A stretch of DNA of 21,167 bases, from IMG/VR virus record IMGVR_UViG_3300035180_001333, positions 1-21,167 of that record. One strand, given 5' to 3'. This DNA is from a virus. How positions within the stretch are numbered: position 1 is the first letter of the stretch; each line of letters opens with the position of its first letter. Positions 6,790 through 15,018 of the stretch are shown here, piece by piece. The notes under the pieces are model-generated. The model had not been told where the DNA came from, ran no database searches, and was given only the letters and a program-made list of their open reading frames with translations. Made by a program: the position numbers and the translations under genes.

Positions 6790-7218
6790 ATGCCAACTTA
6801 CGACTTTGAGTGCCCCGCCTGCCAGCACATTGAGCGTGATGTCATGCGCTCGCTGGAGGAGTACGGTACCCTGCACCTTTGCCCACTGTGCGGAACCCCG
6901 TCCAACCAACTCTTGTCCGCCCCGCACATCGTCATGGACTACGCTGGGTATCAGTGCCCTGTTACTGGACGCTGGGTGGAAGGTCGCGCCGCACACCGAG
7001 AGAACCTCAAGCGGCAGGGATGTCGGGTCTTGGAACCTGGCGAGACGGAGCAGGTGCGGAGGGACAGGCAGCGCGCCGAGCGCGACTTCGACCGCGCCCT
7101 CGACAACACCATCGATGAACTGCTCTACAAGGCAGGCAGTGATAAGGTTGAAAAGCTTTGCAACGAGGTGGCGAGTGGCGTCACAGCGACAGTGGAACGA
7201 CTGCCGTTAACCAAGTAG
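6790..7218 (+). CDS. Small zinc-ribbon protein between portal and scaffold
   Basis: A 142-residue protein whose ATG (6790) is two bases after the portal stop, with GGAGGT inside the portal end as binding site. The N-terminus YDFECPACQH...LCPLCGT gives two CxxC pairs (Cys8/Cys11 and Cys31/Cys34), the FmdB/rubredoxin-like zinc-ribbon pattern. The middle is Arg/Glu-rich and helical and the end is unremarkable. Zinc-ribbon proteins of this kind are often found beside the portal in podovirus-like genomes. Their role is not established; a DNA- or protein-binding assembly factor or a regulator of late genes are both possible. The zinc site is clear; the function is not. Confidence 0.8.
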   Translation: MPTYDFECPACQHIERDVMRSLEEYGTLHLCPLCGTPSNQLLSAPHIVMDYAGYQCPVTGRWVEGRAAHRENLKRQGCRVLEPGETEQVRRDRQRAERDFDRALDNTIDELLYKAGSDKVEKLCNEVASGVTATVERLPLTK

Positions 7219-7246
7219 CACCCGCAAGGGACAGGAGTTTGCCCCC

Positions 7247-8368
7247 ATGAACGACAGAGAAGAACTGACGGACAGTATTGTGGAGCGGGAGGCCGAGCCG
7301 AATCTTCAGGCAATGTCGGACGATATTTCCAGTGATCTGTTTGATACCACTGAGCGGGATGACAGTGGCGAGGACAAAACTCCGGTTGCAGACGTGCAAC
7401 CCGACAGCCGTCCGCGCACCCCCGATGGCAAGTTTGCCCCGAAGGATAAGAGTGCAGCGGACGTGAAGGACGGGGCGGACGTAACCCCCGGCGCGACACC
7501 CGCCGCGCCCCCCGTCTCCACCATTGACGGTGCGCCAGTAGCCCCCGCCTTCCAGGCCCCTAAGACTTGGCGTAAGGAAGCTGCCGAGGCCTTCGCCTCC
7601 CTTCCCGCCATCGTCCAGGCGGAAGTTGTCAAGCGCGAGGAGGACATCTTTAAAGGCATCGCGCAGTACCGTGAACACGCTCAGGTCGGCCATGTCTTCA
7701 ACGAGACCCTCAAACCATTCCTCCCGCTGTTCCAGCGTTACCAGCTCAACCCGGCGGATGCGACGAAACGTGCGCTGACTGCACACTTCAACTTGACCCT
7801 CTCCTCTCCGGCGACGAAGGTGGAGCTGGCAAAGACATTGCTCAGTGACTACGGTATTTCCTTGGAGTCGCTCGGGGTCCCTGCCCAGGAAGGCGCGCCC
7901 GCCGGCCCTTCCATCCTGGAACAGGAAGTCCAAGCTCTCCGGCAGCAGCTCCATCAGGTAGGTGAGACCACCGCAATGATGCAGCGGCGTCACATGGAGC
8001 AAGTTCATTCTCAGGTTCGAGGGGACGTTGATGCATTCGCTGCCGATCCGGCCAACTTGTACTTCAACGAGTTGACTGGAGATATGGAGCGACTCATCCG
8101 TTCGGGGGCGGCAGCCGACCTTCCCACGGCTTACGAGATGGCTATTTGGCAGAACCCGGCGGTCCGCGCGAAAGAGATTGCGCGCTTGTCAGCGCAGCAG
8201 TCCGCGCAGCAGACCGCCACCAGCACTGCCAAGGTTGACTCGGCCAGGAAGGCGACATCCGTCAACGTGCGCACTCAGTCGCACCCCAACGCTATCCCCG
8301 GCGAAAAACTGGGTTCGATGGATGACACACTGGAAACAACCCTGAAAAACATAAAGGCACGAGGGTAA
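7247..8368 (+). CDS. Probable scaffolding protein
   Basis: A 373-residue protein with AGGAG about ten bases before ATG 7247, directly upstream of the capsid gene. The first 110 residues are acidic and Pro/Ala-rich, likely disordered. A helical core follows (around WRKEAAEAFASLP and REEDIFKGIAQYREHAQVG), then Gln/Ala-rich helices (EQEVQALRQQLHQVGETTA), ending in a charged tail (TLKNIKARG). This composition and position fit a capsid scaffold, which guides assembly of the capsid protein into a procapsid and is then lost or digested. The core resembles annotated scaffold-like proteins of other podoviruses as I remember them. No protease motif is visible. Assignment is by context and composition. 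Confidence 0.7.
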   Translation: MNDREELTDSIVEREAEPNLQAMSDDISSDLFDTTERDDSGEDKTPVADVQPDSRPRTPDGKFAPKDKSAADVKDGADVTPGATPAAPPVSTIDGAPVAPAFQAPKTWRKEAAEAFASLPAIVQAEVVKREEDIFKGIAQYREHAQVGHVFNETLKPFLPLFQRYQLNPADATKRALTAHFNLTLSSPATKVELAKTLLSDYGISLESLGVPAQEGAPAGPSILEQEVQALRQQLHQVGETTAMMQRRHMEQVHSQVRGDVDAFAADPANLYFNELTGDMERLIRSGAAADLPTAYEMAIWQNPAVRAKEIARLSAQQSAQQTATSTAKVDSARKATSVNVRTQSHPNAIPGEKLGSMDDTLETTLKNIKARG

Positions 8369-8374
8369 CAAGCT

Positions 8375-9352
8375 ATGGCTTCTCCCAACACCATTTTTAC
8401 GGAACTGGTCACTACGACCTTCCGCAAGCACCGCAAGGAAATCGCTGACAACGTCAGCAAGAACAACGCCCTGTACCGCCGCCTGGCCGACAGCAAGATG
8501 CTCAAGACCGAGGACGGTGGCCTGTCGATCGCCGTGCCGCTGGAGTACGCGACCAACTCCACCTACCAGCGCTATTCCGGCTACGACCTTCTGAACATCG
8601 GCGCTAGCGACGTGCTGACCGCGGCCGAGTTCCAGTGGAAGCAGATCGCCATCAACGTGGTGGCCTCCGGCGCGGAGCTGCGCATCAACAACGGCGATGC
8701 TCGCATCGTGAATCTGGTCAAGGCGCGCATCAAAAATGCCATCAGGACGTTCAAGAACAACTTCAGCGGCGATTTGTACGGCGACGGAACGCTCCCCAAC
8801 CAGATCAACGGCCTGCAGGCTCTCGTCGCTGATGCTGGCACCGGCACCGTCGGCGGCATCGACTCCAGCGCCTGGGCCTTCTGGCAGAACAAGGTGCAGT
8901 CCGCTGCGGCCCCCATGCAGGGTGGCGCGGGCATCACCCCCAGTGGCACCGCCGGCATCATGGAATCCCTCATGCTGCCGCTGTGGCTCTCCCTGGTCCG
9001 TGGCGACGACAAGCCCAACCTGATTATCAGCTCCAACGACTACTTCACGTTCTACGAGAACGGTCAGGTCAGCATCAAGCGGTACACCTCCTCCGACGAG
9101 GTTTCCGGCGGCTTCGCTTCCCTGAAGTACAAGAATGCCGATGTCATCTTCGACGGAGGCTCCGGTATCCCCGCCAGCCACATGTACTTCCTGAACACCG
9201 ACTACATCTCCCTGGTGGCCCACAAGGATGCCAACATGGACGTGCTGGACGAGATGCACGCCCTGAACCAGGACGCCGTCGTCGTGCCCGTGCTGTGGAT
9301 GGGTAACCTGACTGTGAGCAACCGCAGCTTGCAGGGTGTGCTGAAGGCGTAG
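8375..9352 (+). CDS. Major capsid protein
   Basis: A 325-residue protein starting six bases after the scaffold stop. It has the mix of beta-rich and Gly-rich stretches of HK97-fold capsid proteins, including YQRYSGYDLLNIG, AAEFQWKQIAINVVASGAEL and, near the end, AHKDANMDVLDEMHALNQDA. Codon choice is biased to C-ending codons more than in its neighbours (for example long runs of AAC, ATC, GGC), as expected for the most abundant virion protein. Its position between scaffold and decoration genes is standard. The capsid shell encloses the genome. I am confident of the role from context and composition, less so of the exact subfamily. Confidence 0.85.
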   Translation: MASPNTIFTELVTTTFRKHRKEIADNVSKNNALYRRLADSKMLKTEDGGLSIAVPLEYATNSTYQRYSGYDLLNIGASDVLTAAEFQWKQIAINVVASGAELRINNGDARIVNLVKARIKNAIRTFKNNFSGDLYGDGTLPNQINGLQALVADAGTGTVGGIDSSAWAFWQNKVQSAAAPMQGGAGITPSGTAGIMESLMLPLWLSLVRGDDKPNLIISSNDYFTFYENGQVSIKRYTSSDEVSGGFASLKYKNADVIFDGGSGIPASHMYFLNTDYISLVAHKDANMDVLDEMHALNQDAVVVPVLWMGNLTVSNRSLQGVLKA

Positions 9353-9368
9353 CCGAGAAGTGGACTTC

Positions 9369-9405
9369 ATTGGCAACAGTAATAAATATTAAATTGTCCC
9401 GATAA
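9369..9405 (+). promoter_or_regulatory. AGTAATC element, weak copy 3
   Basis: ATTGGCA (9369-9375) followed by AGTAATAAATATTAAA (9378-9393) resembles copy 4 at 19064-19088, which also has ATTGGCA at the same distance before AGTAAT. The dyad itself matches in only 10 of 16 positions. It lies in the short gap after the capsid gene and is much more A/T-rich than the surrounding sequence. A phage-specific promoter or regulatory site is possible. Confidence 0.3.
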
Positions 9406-9415
9406 GCCGGGACAA
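9394..9415 (+). other. RNA hairpin between capsid and decoration genes
   Basis: TTGTCCCG (9394-9401) pairs perfectly with CGGGACAA (9408-9415) around a six-base loop. No T-run follows, so a strong terminator is unlikely; the following sequence leads into the ribosome binding site of the next gene. It could stabilise the capsid mRNA 3' end or be an RNA processing site. Confidence 0.55.
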
Positions 9416-9430
9416 AGCGAGGAACTTGCT

Positions 9431-10171
9431 ATGACCATGTTCGGAGCCGTCTCTGGCCGCATCGGCTACCCCAATTTGGGGCCGGGCCGCACGTTCGACA
9501 CCACGCAGGCCCTTCTGCCTGGCACCATCCTCCATACCCAGGATCCGTTTTGGGGCGCGGGCGAGATGATCTACTGCACCGCTTCCGCCACCATCGGCAT
9601 GTATGCTCTGTGCACCATTGTGCCGACCTGGGACGCCACCAACCTGCGTTGGGACTTCGTCGCCACGCCTTGCCCGAACACCGCCAATCTGGGTCAGTCC
9701 GCCGGTGTCGCCCAGACTCCTGCCACAGTCGGCCAGAAGCTCTTTGTCAAGATCTTCGGCGTGACTCCGGTAAACTCCAACGCTGCCGTAGCCACCGACA
9801 CCGCCTTCGCCGTGGCCGCTGTCGGTCAGGCTGGTGCTCTTGCCGCTGGCAAGCAGGTCCTGAACGCCCGCGTCTGCGGTGCCTCTTCGACCACCGTGGC
9901 CAAGTCCTGCACCGGTGTCAGCGGAACCAAGACCCTGACTATCAGCAACAGTGATGCTGGTGGCTGGTTCATTGGTGCGTACCTCAGTGGCACGGGTATC
10001 GGAGCTGGGGCCAAGATCACCGACATCAGCCCGGATGGCTCGACCGTCACTGTGGACGTGGCCCACACGGCTCAGATCGCCGGAGCCGTCACCGCCACCT
10101 ACAACAACAGCACCATCTACTACAACGTGGTGATGCTGGATCGCCCGTTCATGCAGGGGCAGATCACCTAG
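9431..10171 (+). CDS. Probable head decoration/structural protein
   Basis: A 246-residue protein with GAGG before ATG 9431. It is rich in Gly, Ala, Thr and Val with almost no charged clusters and looks beta-stranded throughout, like a surface-exposed virion protein. It starts MTMFGAVSGRIGYPNL and ends in YYNVVMLDRPFMQGQIT. It shares the C-ending codon bias of the capsid gene, suggesting high expression. Directly following the major capsid gene, it most likely binds the outside of the capsid to reinforce it. I do not recognise a specific family, so a head-fibre or neck protein remains possible. Confidence 0.5.
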   Translation: MTMFGAVSGRIGYPNLGPGRTFDTTQALLPGTILHTQDPFWGAGEMIYCTASATIGMYALCTIVPTWDATNLRWDFVATPCPNTANLGQSAGVAQTPATVGQKLFVKIFGVTPVNSNAAVATDTAFAVAAVGQAGALAAGKQVLNARVCGASSTTVAKSCTGVSGTKTLTISNSDAGGWFIGAYLSGTGIGAGAKITDISPDGSTVTVDVAHTAQIAGAVTATYNNSTIYYNVVMLDRPFMQGQIT

Positions 10172-10198
10172 CGATTCGCATTCCCATCTTCCAGACTT

Positions 10199-10225
10199 GG
10201 CCGGGGACTGCCACCCGGCCTTTCC
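10199..10225 (+). terminator. Weak intrinsic terminator after the decoration gene
   Basis: GGCCGGG (10199-10205) pairs with CCCGGCC (10214-10220) around an eight-base loop, followed by only TTT CC. The stem is strong but the T-run is short, so partial termination is likely. A smaller CTCGG/CCGAG hairpin follows (10237-10252). These would lower read-through from the abundant capsid genes into the neck genes. Confidence 0.45.
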
Positions 10226-10278
10226 CACTGAAAACACTCGGCATCCTCCGAGCCCACCCAAACCGCAGGAGTTACCTC

Positions 10279-10893
10279 ATGTCAGGAATCATGGAAGCCC
10301 GCCCGCCTTACGTCGTGTTTGAACTGCGTGCTGTCGAGGACCGTCAGGCCTCCCTCGACTCTGGTCAGTACGTCGCTAAGGATGTTGCTTTCGCCATCAT
10401 CACCCCGCAGGGCAGCAAGGACCGCACCGAACGTGTGGCGGAGGAGTGGCTGGCCCACATCACCACCGAAACTCACGACGGCAGGTTCCCGGACCAATGG
10501 CTCCAGCACTACCGCAAGTCCTACGAGGCCTGGAAGAGTGGGCAGGAACTCCCGTTGGAAGGCACCCCTATCCTTACCTGGCCTGCCATTTCCCCGGCCA
10601 ACATCAAGATGCTGCTCGAACTCAACATCCGCACGGTGGAAGAGTTGGCAGTGGCCAACGAGGAAGCTATCGCGCACATCGGCATCGGAGCCCGCGCCTT
10701 GAAGCAGCGTGCCGTTGACTTTCTCGCGCAGTCGGGCGATGCGGGCAAAGCCGCCGCTGAGATGGAGAAACTGCGCGCTGACCACGCGGGGATGGTCGAA
10801 CAGAACGCGGAACTGAAGAGGCAACTCGCGGAGCTCACCGCGCAGGTCAAGGCGTTGGCGGGCGCACAGGCCAACGCGCAGTCGAAGAAGTAA
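10279..10893 (+). CDS. Phage structural-region protein with helix-hairpin-helix-like and coiled-coil parts
   Basis: A 204-residue protein with CAGGAG nine bases before ATG 10279. The N-terminal 100 residues begin PYVVFELRAVEDRQASLDSG and include GRFPDQWLQHYRKSYEAW, a pattern I have seen in uncharacterised proteins of alpha- and betaproteobacterial phages. Residues about 105-150 (SPANIKMLLELNIRTVEEL...IGIGARALKQRAV) look like a helix-hairpin-helix/SAM-like DNA-binding unit. The last 45 residues are a coiled coil (AELKRQLAELTAQVKAL). Position between decoration and adaptor genes suggests a head or neck role, perhaps contacting the packaged DNA end. Function is inferred only. Confidence 0.7.
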   Translation: MSGIMEARPPYVVFELRAVEDRQASLDSGQYVAKDVAFAIITPQGSKDRTERVAEEWLAHITTETHDGRFPDQWLQHYRKSYEAWKSGQELPLEGTPILTWPAISPANIKMLLELNIRTVEELAVANEEAIAHIGIGARALKQRAVDFLAQSGDAGKAAAEMEKLRADHAGMVEQNAELKRQLAELTAQVKALAGAQANAQSKK

Positions 10894-10914
10894 TCTAACC
10901 CGGAGGGCTGTCTC

Positions 10915-11640
10915 ATGCCGGTCACTTGCCTTGACATCGCCACGGAGTTCTGCAAACGGACTGCCCAGACAATTCCCTCCGCCATCTTCGCCAGCAATGA
11001 CGACGGGTTCGTGCAGCTCGCGGGCCTGATGAACGAGGGGCTCGATGACCTCACCACCCGACATACCTGGGGTGTCTTACAGCAGGAATGCCTCGTGACC
11101 ACACTGGCCGCCGAGGACCAGGGGGACCTTTACACCCTGGCCCCCGGCTTCATCAATATCGTCCGCAATGAGATCTATGACCGGACTGTGAACCTCAAGC
11201 TCAATGGCCCCGTCTCCAGCTCCATGTGGCAGGCCATGAAGGCCGCGCATATGGGTGGAGAGCTGATCCAGTGGCGCGTCCGTTTAAACCACCTTATGAC
11301 GTACCCGCCGCCCGCCGCTGGTCACATTCTCGCTTTTGAGTATGCCAGCAACTTTGCCGTCCTCGCGCCATCACTCACGCCGCAGAAGTACTTCACCTCC
11401 GACACGGATCAGCTCCTCCTCCCCGAACGCCTCATGTACGCCTGGCTTCGGTGGCGCTGGAAGGCGGAAAAGGGGTTCGTCTACAATGAGGAGTTCCGGT
11501 TGTACGAGATCCTGGTTGCTCAGGCTGCTTCTCAGGACAACGAGGGGCGGACGTTGGACATGTCGCCCGACGACGCCAGCGGTCCCGGCATCTTCGTTCC
11601 GGCAGGCAGTTGGGTTGGCTTCGGCGGGGGGAATTCCTAA
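10915..11640 (+). CDS. Head-tail adaptor-like protein
   Basis: A 241-residue protein with GGAGGG before ATG 10915. The N-terminal half is helical (LMNEGLDDLTTRHTWGVLQQE), with a central beta part (YTLAPGFINIVRNEIYDR) and Arg/Trp-rich helices near the C-terminus (RLMYAWLRWRWKAEKG). This arrangement and the place just before a nozzle-like gene fit the adaptor ring that sits below the portal in podoviruses (P22 gp4 or T7 gp11 type). The stop overlaps the next start as TAATG, so the two are translationally coupled and probably needed in fixed proportion. I rely on context and general pattern; no single motif is diagnostic. Confidence 0.55.
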   Translation: MPVTCLDIATEFCKRTAQTIPSAIFASNDDGFVQLAGLMNEGLDDLTTRHTWGVLQQECLVTTLAAEDQGDLYTLAPGFINIVRNEIYDRTVNLKLNGPVSSSMWQAMKAAHMGGELIQWRVRLNHLMTYPPPAAGHILAFEYASNFAVLAPSLTPQKYFTSDTDQLLLPERLMYAWLRWRWKAEKGFVYNEEFRLYEILVAQAASQDNEGRTLDMSPDDASGPGIFVPAGSWVGFGGGNS

Positions 11641-13247
11641 TGGGTATGCGTAAAATGTTTCCCGTTGCTGTTCAGGCCCCTGGGCGTGACATCAACTTTG
11701 CCGCCCCGATGGGTGGGTGGAACGCGCGCGATCCGCTGATCGAAATGCCAACGAAGGACGCCGTCTACCTGGAGAATTTCTTCCCTCGTGGTACTAGCGT
11801 CGAGGTGCGGAAGGGATGCCAACAGATCGCGCAGGTTCCAACTGATACGCCGGACTCCCCGCATATCATCCGCACCCTGCTCAACTACAGCGCTGCCACG
11901 GGGGCGGAGCAGCTCTTCGCAGCTTGTGAGGATGGCATCTACGACGTGACGGCGGGGTTAACATTGCCGGGCACTCCACACAACGCCACCACTCCTGCCT
12001 ACACTCCGACTACCCCCAACGCCGTTTGGGACTTCGTCAACGTCACCACTGCAGGCGGGGCCTTCCTCATCGGCGTGAACGGGACTGACACCCCAATCAA
12101 GTACGATGGCTCGGTGTGGTCCAACCCTAGCTACACAGGTCCGCCCGACCAGACCAAACTCACTTCCGTCATGGCGTACAAGTCGCGCCTGTACTTCACC
12201 TACAAGGACTCCCTCAGTTTCTGGTACGGTGGCGTCAATGCCATTGCCGGTGCGCTCAGTGAATTTCCGCTCGCCGTCCTCTGCTCCAAGGGTGGCTATC
12301 TCGTGGGCATCATGAACTGGACCTACGCTACCACACTCTCTGTCACTGAGCGAATCGCAATGGTCACTAGCGAAGGTCAGGTCGTTGTCTATGAGGGCTA
12401 CGATCCCAGCAACTCTGCCTATTGGTCCTTGGTCGGCGTATTCGACCTGCCGAAGCCGCTGTCACGTCGCTGTCTAGTCAAGCTTGGTGGGGATGTCGGG
12501 ATTCTGACGGAGAACGGACTGATTATGATGGCGGGGGCACTGCGTAGCGCAACTCCGGGTATCTCCACCTCCCTGACGGACAAAATCAGGTTGGCCTACC
12601 ATGACTTCGTGGAGAAGTATAAGGCCAACTCTGGCTGGGAACTCACCTACCATATCTCCGAAGGGGCACTGTTCATCAATGTCCCACAGGGCATTTCTAG
12701 TGGCCGCAGTAACCTCTCTTCCCAGCTTGTCCTCAACACAGTGAGTAGTGGTTGGTGTCTATTCAGTGGGTGGAATCCAACCACCATACGCTCCTTCGGG
12801 GGTCATCTGTACTATGCTAACGGAAACAAGATCTACCGTGCCTGGTATGGGCAGAGTGACGCCGGGGCGGTTATCAACTGTCGCGCCAAGACCGCCTTTA
12901 TGTATCTAGGCTCGAAGGGGAAGAACAAGAATGTTTCCCTGGTGAAGCCCAACTTTACCGTAAGTTCCCTGGTCTCATTCAAACTCGGTATCGATACGGA
13001 CTTCTCGGCGGACAACTACGCGACCAGTTCTAGTTTCAGTTCCTTCAGCAGCGGCACCCCGACTTACTGGGACAATGCTTACTGGGATACGGCTACGTGG
13101 GATATCGAATCGGTTCAAGCGAAGTGGCGCACGGTCTCTAGCAAGCCCGGCGGCTATATCTCCTTTCGCCTCGCCTTGCAACTGAAGGACATCTCCTTGA
13201 CCTGGAATGCAGTTGATTGCATTGTGACCTTAGGCGGGTTGCTGTAA
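11640..13247 (+). CDS. Tail-nozzle/DNA-stabilisation-like protein
   Basis: The ATG at 11640 overlaps the previous stop (TAATG) and gives 535 residues; an upstream in-frame start at 11610 is less likely. The N-terminus reads APMGGWNARDPLIEMPTKDAVYLENFFPRGTSVEVRKG in two adjoining parts (residues about 20-57), a pattern common in large beta-propeller tail proteins of podoviruses. The rest is beta-rich with repeated aromatic and Gly turns (YKSRLYFTYKDSLSFWYGG). Such proteins form the nozzle that plugs the portal channel after packaging (T7 gp12 or P22 gp10 role). Its stop overlaps the GNAT gene start, again as TAATG. The family is a reasonable inference, not proven. Confidence 0.65.
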   Translation: MGMRKMFPVAVQAPGRDINFAAPMGGWNARDPLIEMPTKDAVYLENFFPRGTSVEVRKGCQQIAQVPTDTPDSPHIIRTLLNYSAATGAEQLFAACEDGIYDVTAGLTLPGTPHNATTPAYTPTTPNAVWDFVNVTTAGGAFLIGVNGTDTPIKYDGSVWSNPSYTGPPDQTKLTSVMAYKSRLYFTYKDSLSFWYGGVNAIAGALSEFPLAVLCSKGGYLVGIMNWTYATTLSVTERIAMVTSEGQVVVYEGYDPSNSAYWSLVGVFDLPKPLSRRCLVKLGGDVGILTENGLIMMAGALRSATPGISTSLTDKIRLAYHDFVEKYKANSGWELTYHISEGALFINVPQGISSGRSNLSSQLVLNTVSSGWCLFSGWNPTTIRSFGGHLYYANGNKIYRAWYGQSDAGAVINCRAKTAFMYLGSKGKNKNVSLVKPNFTVSSLVSFKLGIDTDFSADNYATSSSFSSFSSGTPTYWDNAYWDTATWDIESVQAKWRTVSSKPGGYISFRLALQLKDISLTWNAVDCIVTLGGLL

Positions 13248-13726
13248 TGCGGCTGGAAGCGCGGGAAGTCCGCTACTTCTCGACGGAGGAGGTCGCAACG
13301 CAGCTTGAAGCTCTCGTCCACCAGCAATGGCTGGAAACTGGGCAGTACCGTAGTTCCAACGTCCAGTACCGACCCGACTTTGCGTCCATTTTTAGACACA
13401 ACGACCAGGGTCTTTATCGTGTGATATGCCTCTTTGCTGGGCCTTACGAGATCGTCGGCTACTTGTTCTTTTTTGTAATGCCCAGTTTTCATACCTCCCG
13501 CATCGTGGCGACCCACGATATCTTCTTTGTCCGCAAGGACTGGCGATTTGGCAGAGGCGCTCTACTCCTTCTACGTGAGGCCGACAGGGTCTGCGAGGAG
13601 CTAGGTGCCAGAGAAGTATACGCTGGTCATTATGGCGGAGACTCCATGCGAAAGCTTATGACCTACTGTGGGTACAAAGTAATAGGCGCTCAGTGCTACA
13701 AGGCACTTGGCAGCCCGGAGGTATAG
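13247..13726 (+). CDS. GNAT-family N-acetyltransferase
   Basis: The ATG at 13247 overlaps the nozzle gene's stop and gives 159 residues; a longer in-frame start at 13217 is inside the previous gene and less likely. The fold pattern is GNAT: a central strand (YEIVGYLFFFV, about 67-77), then THDIFFVRKDWRFGRGA (about 89-105) with the RFGRG loop that binds the acetyl-CoA pyrophosphate, a helix, and the C-terminal MRKLMTYCGYKVIGAQCYKAL typical of the last strand. It would transfer an acetyl group from acetyl-CoA to an unknown substrate. Acetyltransferases occur inside structural operons of several podoviruses, where they may modify a virion protein or a host protein after infection. Target unknown. 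Confidence 0.8.
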   Translation: MRLEAREVRYFSTEEVATQLEALVHQQWLETGQYRSSNVQYRPDFASIFRHNDQGLYRVICLFAGPYEIVGYLFFFVMPSFHTSRIVATHDIFFVRKDWRFGRGALLLLREADRVCEELGAREVYAGHYGGDSMRKLMTYCGYKVIGAQCYKALGSPEV

Positions 13727-13728
13727 CT

Positions 13729-14997
13729 ATGAGTGGTGGCGGAAGTGCTCCCAGCCAGCCAGATCCGGCGGCAACGGCGTCGGCCCAAGGCGCTGCGAAT
13801 AAGGAAACGGCAGTTGCTCAGGCGGAACTTGACCGTTACAACCAAGTAAACCCGTTCGGGAAGCTGAGCTGGACGCAGGCTTCTCCCGCGCCGGTACTCG
13901 ATGCCAACGGGCAACCTACTGGTAAGACCGCTGGGCAGAACCAGTGGACTGCTACGCAGACCCTTACCCCCGACGCGCAGCATATCCTGGACCAGCAGAT
14001 GGGATCGGGCCGTACGCTCTCTGACGTACTGGCCTACCGTGCCGGGTTGGCGAAGGATGTAGCGAATCAGCCCGTGGCGAGCCTTGGAACTGCCCCAAAT
14101 TCCGGTGCCATTCTGGGGCAAACGGCCATGAATACGGTCGCACCCGCACAGCAGAATCTGGCGAACCAGCTACCATTGGCCGGGCAATACAACGCCATGG
14201 CTTCGCAGTTAGCCGGGCAGGCGCAGACAGCAGCAGGGCGGTACGCTGGGGATGTCGCGAATGTTGCTCCTGTACCTACCGCTGATGCGGCTTACCGTGA
14301 CCAAGTCACCAATTCTCTGTACGGGCAGATGCAGTCGCGCCTTGATCCCCAGTGGGGGCAGGCTCAGGATGATCTGGAGGCCAAGCTCGCCGCCCAGGGT
14401 ATTACCCACGGTTCCGAAGCCTACAACCGTGACTACATGAACCAGCAGCGAGCCAAGACAGACGCCTACCAGACTGCGCAGAATAACGCGATTGCCGAGG
14501 GCACGGCGGCGGAGCAGGCGCAGTTCGGTATGGGACTGCAAGCCAATCAGCAGGGGATGGCGAACGCCCAGGCCAAGGCCGCTACCCCCATGAACCTCAT
14601 GACCTCCGCGCAGGGGGCTAACCAAGGTCAGCAGTCCAACATCAACGCGGGGCTTTCTGGGTTGCTGGCCTCCACGACGGCCCTTCCCTCCACCGCCAAC
14701 GCCATGTACGGCTACGAGAACCAAGGCCGTCTGCAGAACTACACGGACCAGAATACGCAACTCAACAACCTGCTTGCTCAGCTCAATTCGATTGAGTCCG
14801 GCACGGCAACGGGGAGCCCGTCCTTCACCCCGCAGAATACCGGCGTGAACATGGGCTCCGTGGACGTTGCGGGTATTACTAACAACGCATACCAGGGTGG
14901 CTTGAACGCCTATAATGCACGAGTTGGGCAGCAGAATGCCATGATCGGTGCGGGCGGATTGCTCGGCGCGGCTGGCGCAGTCAGCTACTTCGGTTAG
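13729..14997 (+). CDS. Probable internal virion/ejection protein (Gln/Asn/Ala-rich)
   Basis: The ATG at 13729 follows a good GGAGGT site, giving 422 residues. The protein is rich in Ala, Gln, Asn and Gly, begins SGGGSAPSQPDPAATASAQ, and includes NQVNPFGKLSWTQ and ESKLANQG-like text (DDLEAKLAAQGITHGSEAYNRD split over 245-265). I recall this pattern from internal proteins encoded after the nozzle gene in podoviruses. The last 18 residues (MIGAGGLLGAAGAVSYFG) form a small-residue hydrophobic segment with Gly spacing suited to membrane insertion. Proteins of this type are stored in the head and ejected before the DNA to build a channel across the envelope. The role is inferred. Confidence 0.6.
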   Translation: MSGGGSAPSQPDPAATASAQGAANKETAVAQAELDRYNQVNPFGKLSWTQASPAPVLDANGQPTGKTAGQNQWTATQTLTPDAQHILDQQMGSGRTLSDVLAYRAGLAKDVANQPVASLGTAPNSGAILGQTAMNTVAPAQQNLANQLPLAGQYNAMASQLAGQAQTAAGRYAGDVANVAPVPTADAAYRDQVTNSLYGQMQSRLDPQWGQAQDDLEAKLAAQGITHGSEAYNRDYMNQQRAKTDAYQTAQNNAIAEGTAAEQAQFGMGLQANQQGMANAQAKAATPMNLMTSAQGANQGQQSNINAGLSGLLASTTALPSTANAMYGYENQGRLQNYTDQNTQLNNLLAQLNSIESGTATGSPSFTPQNTGVNMGSVDVAGITNNAYQGGLNAYNARVGQQNAMIGAGGLLGAAGAVSYFG

Positions 14998-15018
14998 GCG
15001 GGTAGGGAGGATAACGCT

